Source: DAOUFU01 sp034429275 (lineage in GTDB: Bacteria > Chloroflexota > Anaerolineae > Aggregatilineales > Aggregatilineaceae). Taken from it: 5,060 bases of DNA. The translations under genes were made by a program, and so were the position numbers. The DNA lies in assembly GCA_034429275.1 (NCBI GenBank), contig DAOUFU010000237.1, forward strand, positions 1-5,060, in the 5' to 3' direction. Below, piece by piece: positions 4,901 to 5,060 of this stretch. Within the stretch, counting starts at the first letter, position 1. Each line of letters begins with the position of its first letter. A model generated the notes under the pieces. The model did not search any database. It worked only from the letters and a program-made list of their open reading frames with translations, and was not told the DNA's origin.

Positions 4901-5060
4901 TCATGAGCCAGTCCGAAAATCCAGGTTGATGACGTGATAGTCGGCGAAAAAGACGAGCCACACACCATCCTGGGAAGGGTCTGGACGCAGGCCCACCGGA
5001 TAGCCGCGAAAGGCACGCCCGACGCGCCAGGAGCGATTGCGAAAGGAAATCTTGCCTGCC
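4901..5060 (-). CDS. IS481 family transposase, C-terminal 52 residues (partial)
   Basis: The gene enters from the right edge and ends at TGA (4903-4901); the first complete codon in the window starts at 5059. The visible 52 residues begin AGKISFRNRSWRVGRAFRG and continue YPVGLRP, DGVWLVFF and HVINLDFRTGS. The pattern 'I-S-x-R-x-x-x-W/Y-x-V-G-x-A-F-R-G, V-G-L-R-P, D-G-V-x-x-V-F-F, I-x-x-L-D' is the familiar C-terminal beta-rich tail of IS481-type DDE transposases, after the rve integrase core. The catalytic Asp/Asp/Glu residues lie outside the window, so I cannot say whether the enzyme is intact. No frameshift is seen in this part. Confidence 0.75.
   Translation of the reverse strand, partial: AGKISFRNRSWRVGRAFRGYPVGLRPDPSQDGVWLVFFADYHVINLDFRTGS

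Larger units (their letters stand above)
4840..5060 (-). mobile_element. Terminal part of an IS481-type insertion sequence
   Basis: The segment holds the 3' end of a transposase gene and the adjoining non-coding end of the element; the rest lies beyond the right edge. The outer boundary is estimated from TGTACA at 4840-4845 just outside the first GGGGACAT motif and could be a few bases off. The sequence just outside is the AT-rich palindrome AAAATTTT (4833-4840), a possible target site. The opposite terminal repeat and any target duplication cannot be seen here. Confidence 0.6.

Noticed and set aside
4687..5016. 109-codon minus-strand frame crossing the IS boundary
   Set aside because: It overlaps the transposase tail in a different frame and crosses the repeat motifs. 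The transposase frame explains the coding signal.

Overview
This is a GC-rich window from an unnamed bacterium, with compact, well-spaced genes. The style (a lipobox lipoprotein with a LolA/LppX-like pattern, a small Cys-rich membrane-anchored protein, a CapI-type sugar epimerase and a YhhN protein) would suit Chloroflexota (Anaerolineae-like). That placement is an impression from protein style only and is weak. No rRNA, tRNA, CRISPR or phage genes are visible.

Layout from left to right: (1) 1-149 is non-coding and carries a strong stem-loop (89-118), probably the 3' end signal of the next gene. (2) 150-1187, minus strand, is a 345-aa secreted lipoprotein with a good promoter (TATAAT on the minus strand at 1269-1274) and a leader of about 75 nt. 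(3) 1477-2259, plus strand and divergent from the lipoprotein, is a 260-aa membrane-anchored protein. It appears to contain two copies of a PH/GRAM-like beta-rich domain, each ending in a VDDP motif. (4) A 43-bp convergent gap holds an inverted repeat. (5) A minus-strand cluster is read right to left: a 204-aa membrane-anchored protein resembling the YpmS/LmeA lipid-binding families (4651-4037), a 323-aa NAD-dependent epimerase of the UDP-glucuronate 4-epimerase type (3998-3027), and a 222-aa YhhN/TMEM86 (lysoplasmalogenase-type) membrane protein (2971-2303). Gaps of 38 and 55 nt suggest one transcript from a promoter near 4689-4694. (6) 4652-4839 is intergenic and includes a GC hairpin. It also has a 14-bp match, in opposite orientation, to the left edge of the window. 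(7) From about 4840 to the end is the terminal part of an IS481-type insertion sequence: the last 52 residues of a transposase on the minus strand, then two direct copies of a 16-bp motif near the element's end.

The common theme is the cell envelope: a surface lipoprotein, a sugar-nucleotide epimerase for polysaccharide or glycolipid synthesis, a putative lipid-binding anchored protein and a putative ether-lipid-active membrane enzyme. The three-gene cluster could serve envelope lipid or glycan remodelling, but that link is inference from co-location. I see no clear previously undescribed defence or mobile system. The most unusual protein is the tandem PH-like one, and the clearest structural oddity is the duplicated motif at the IS end.
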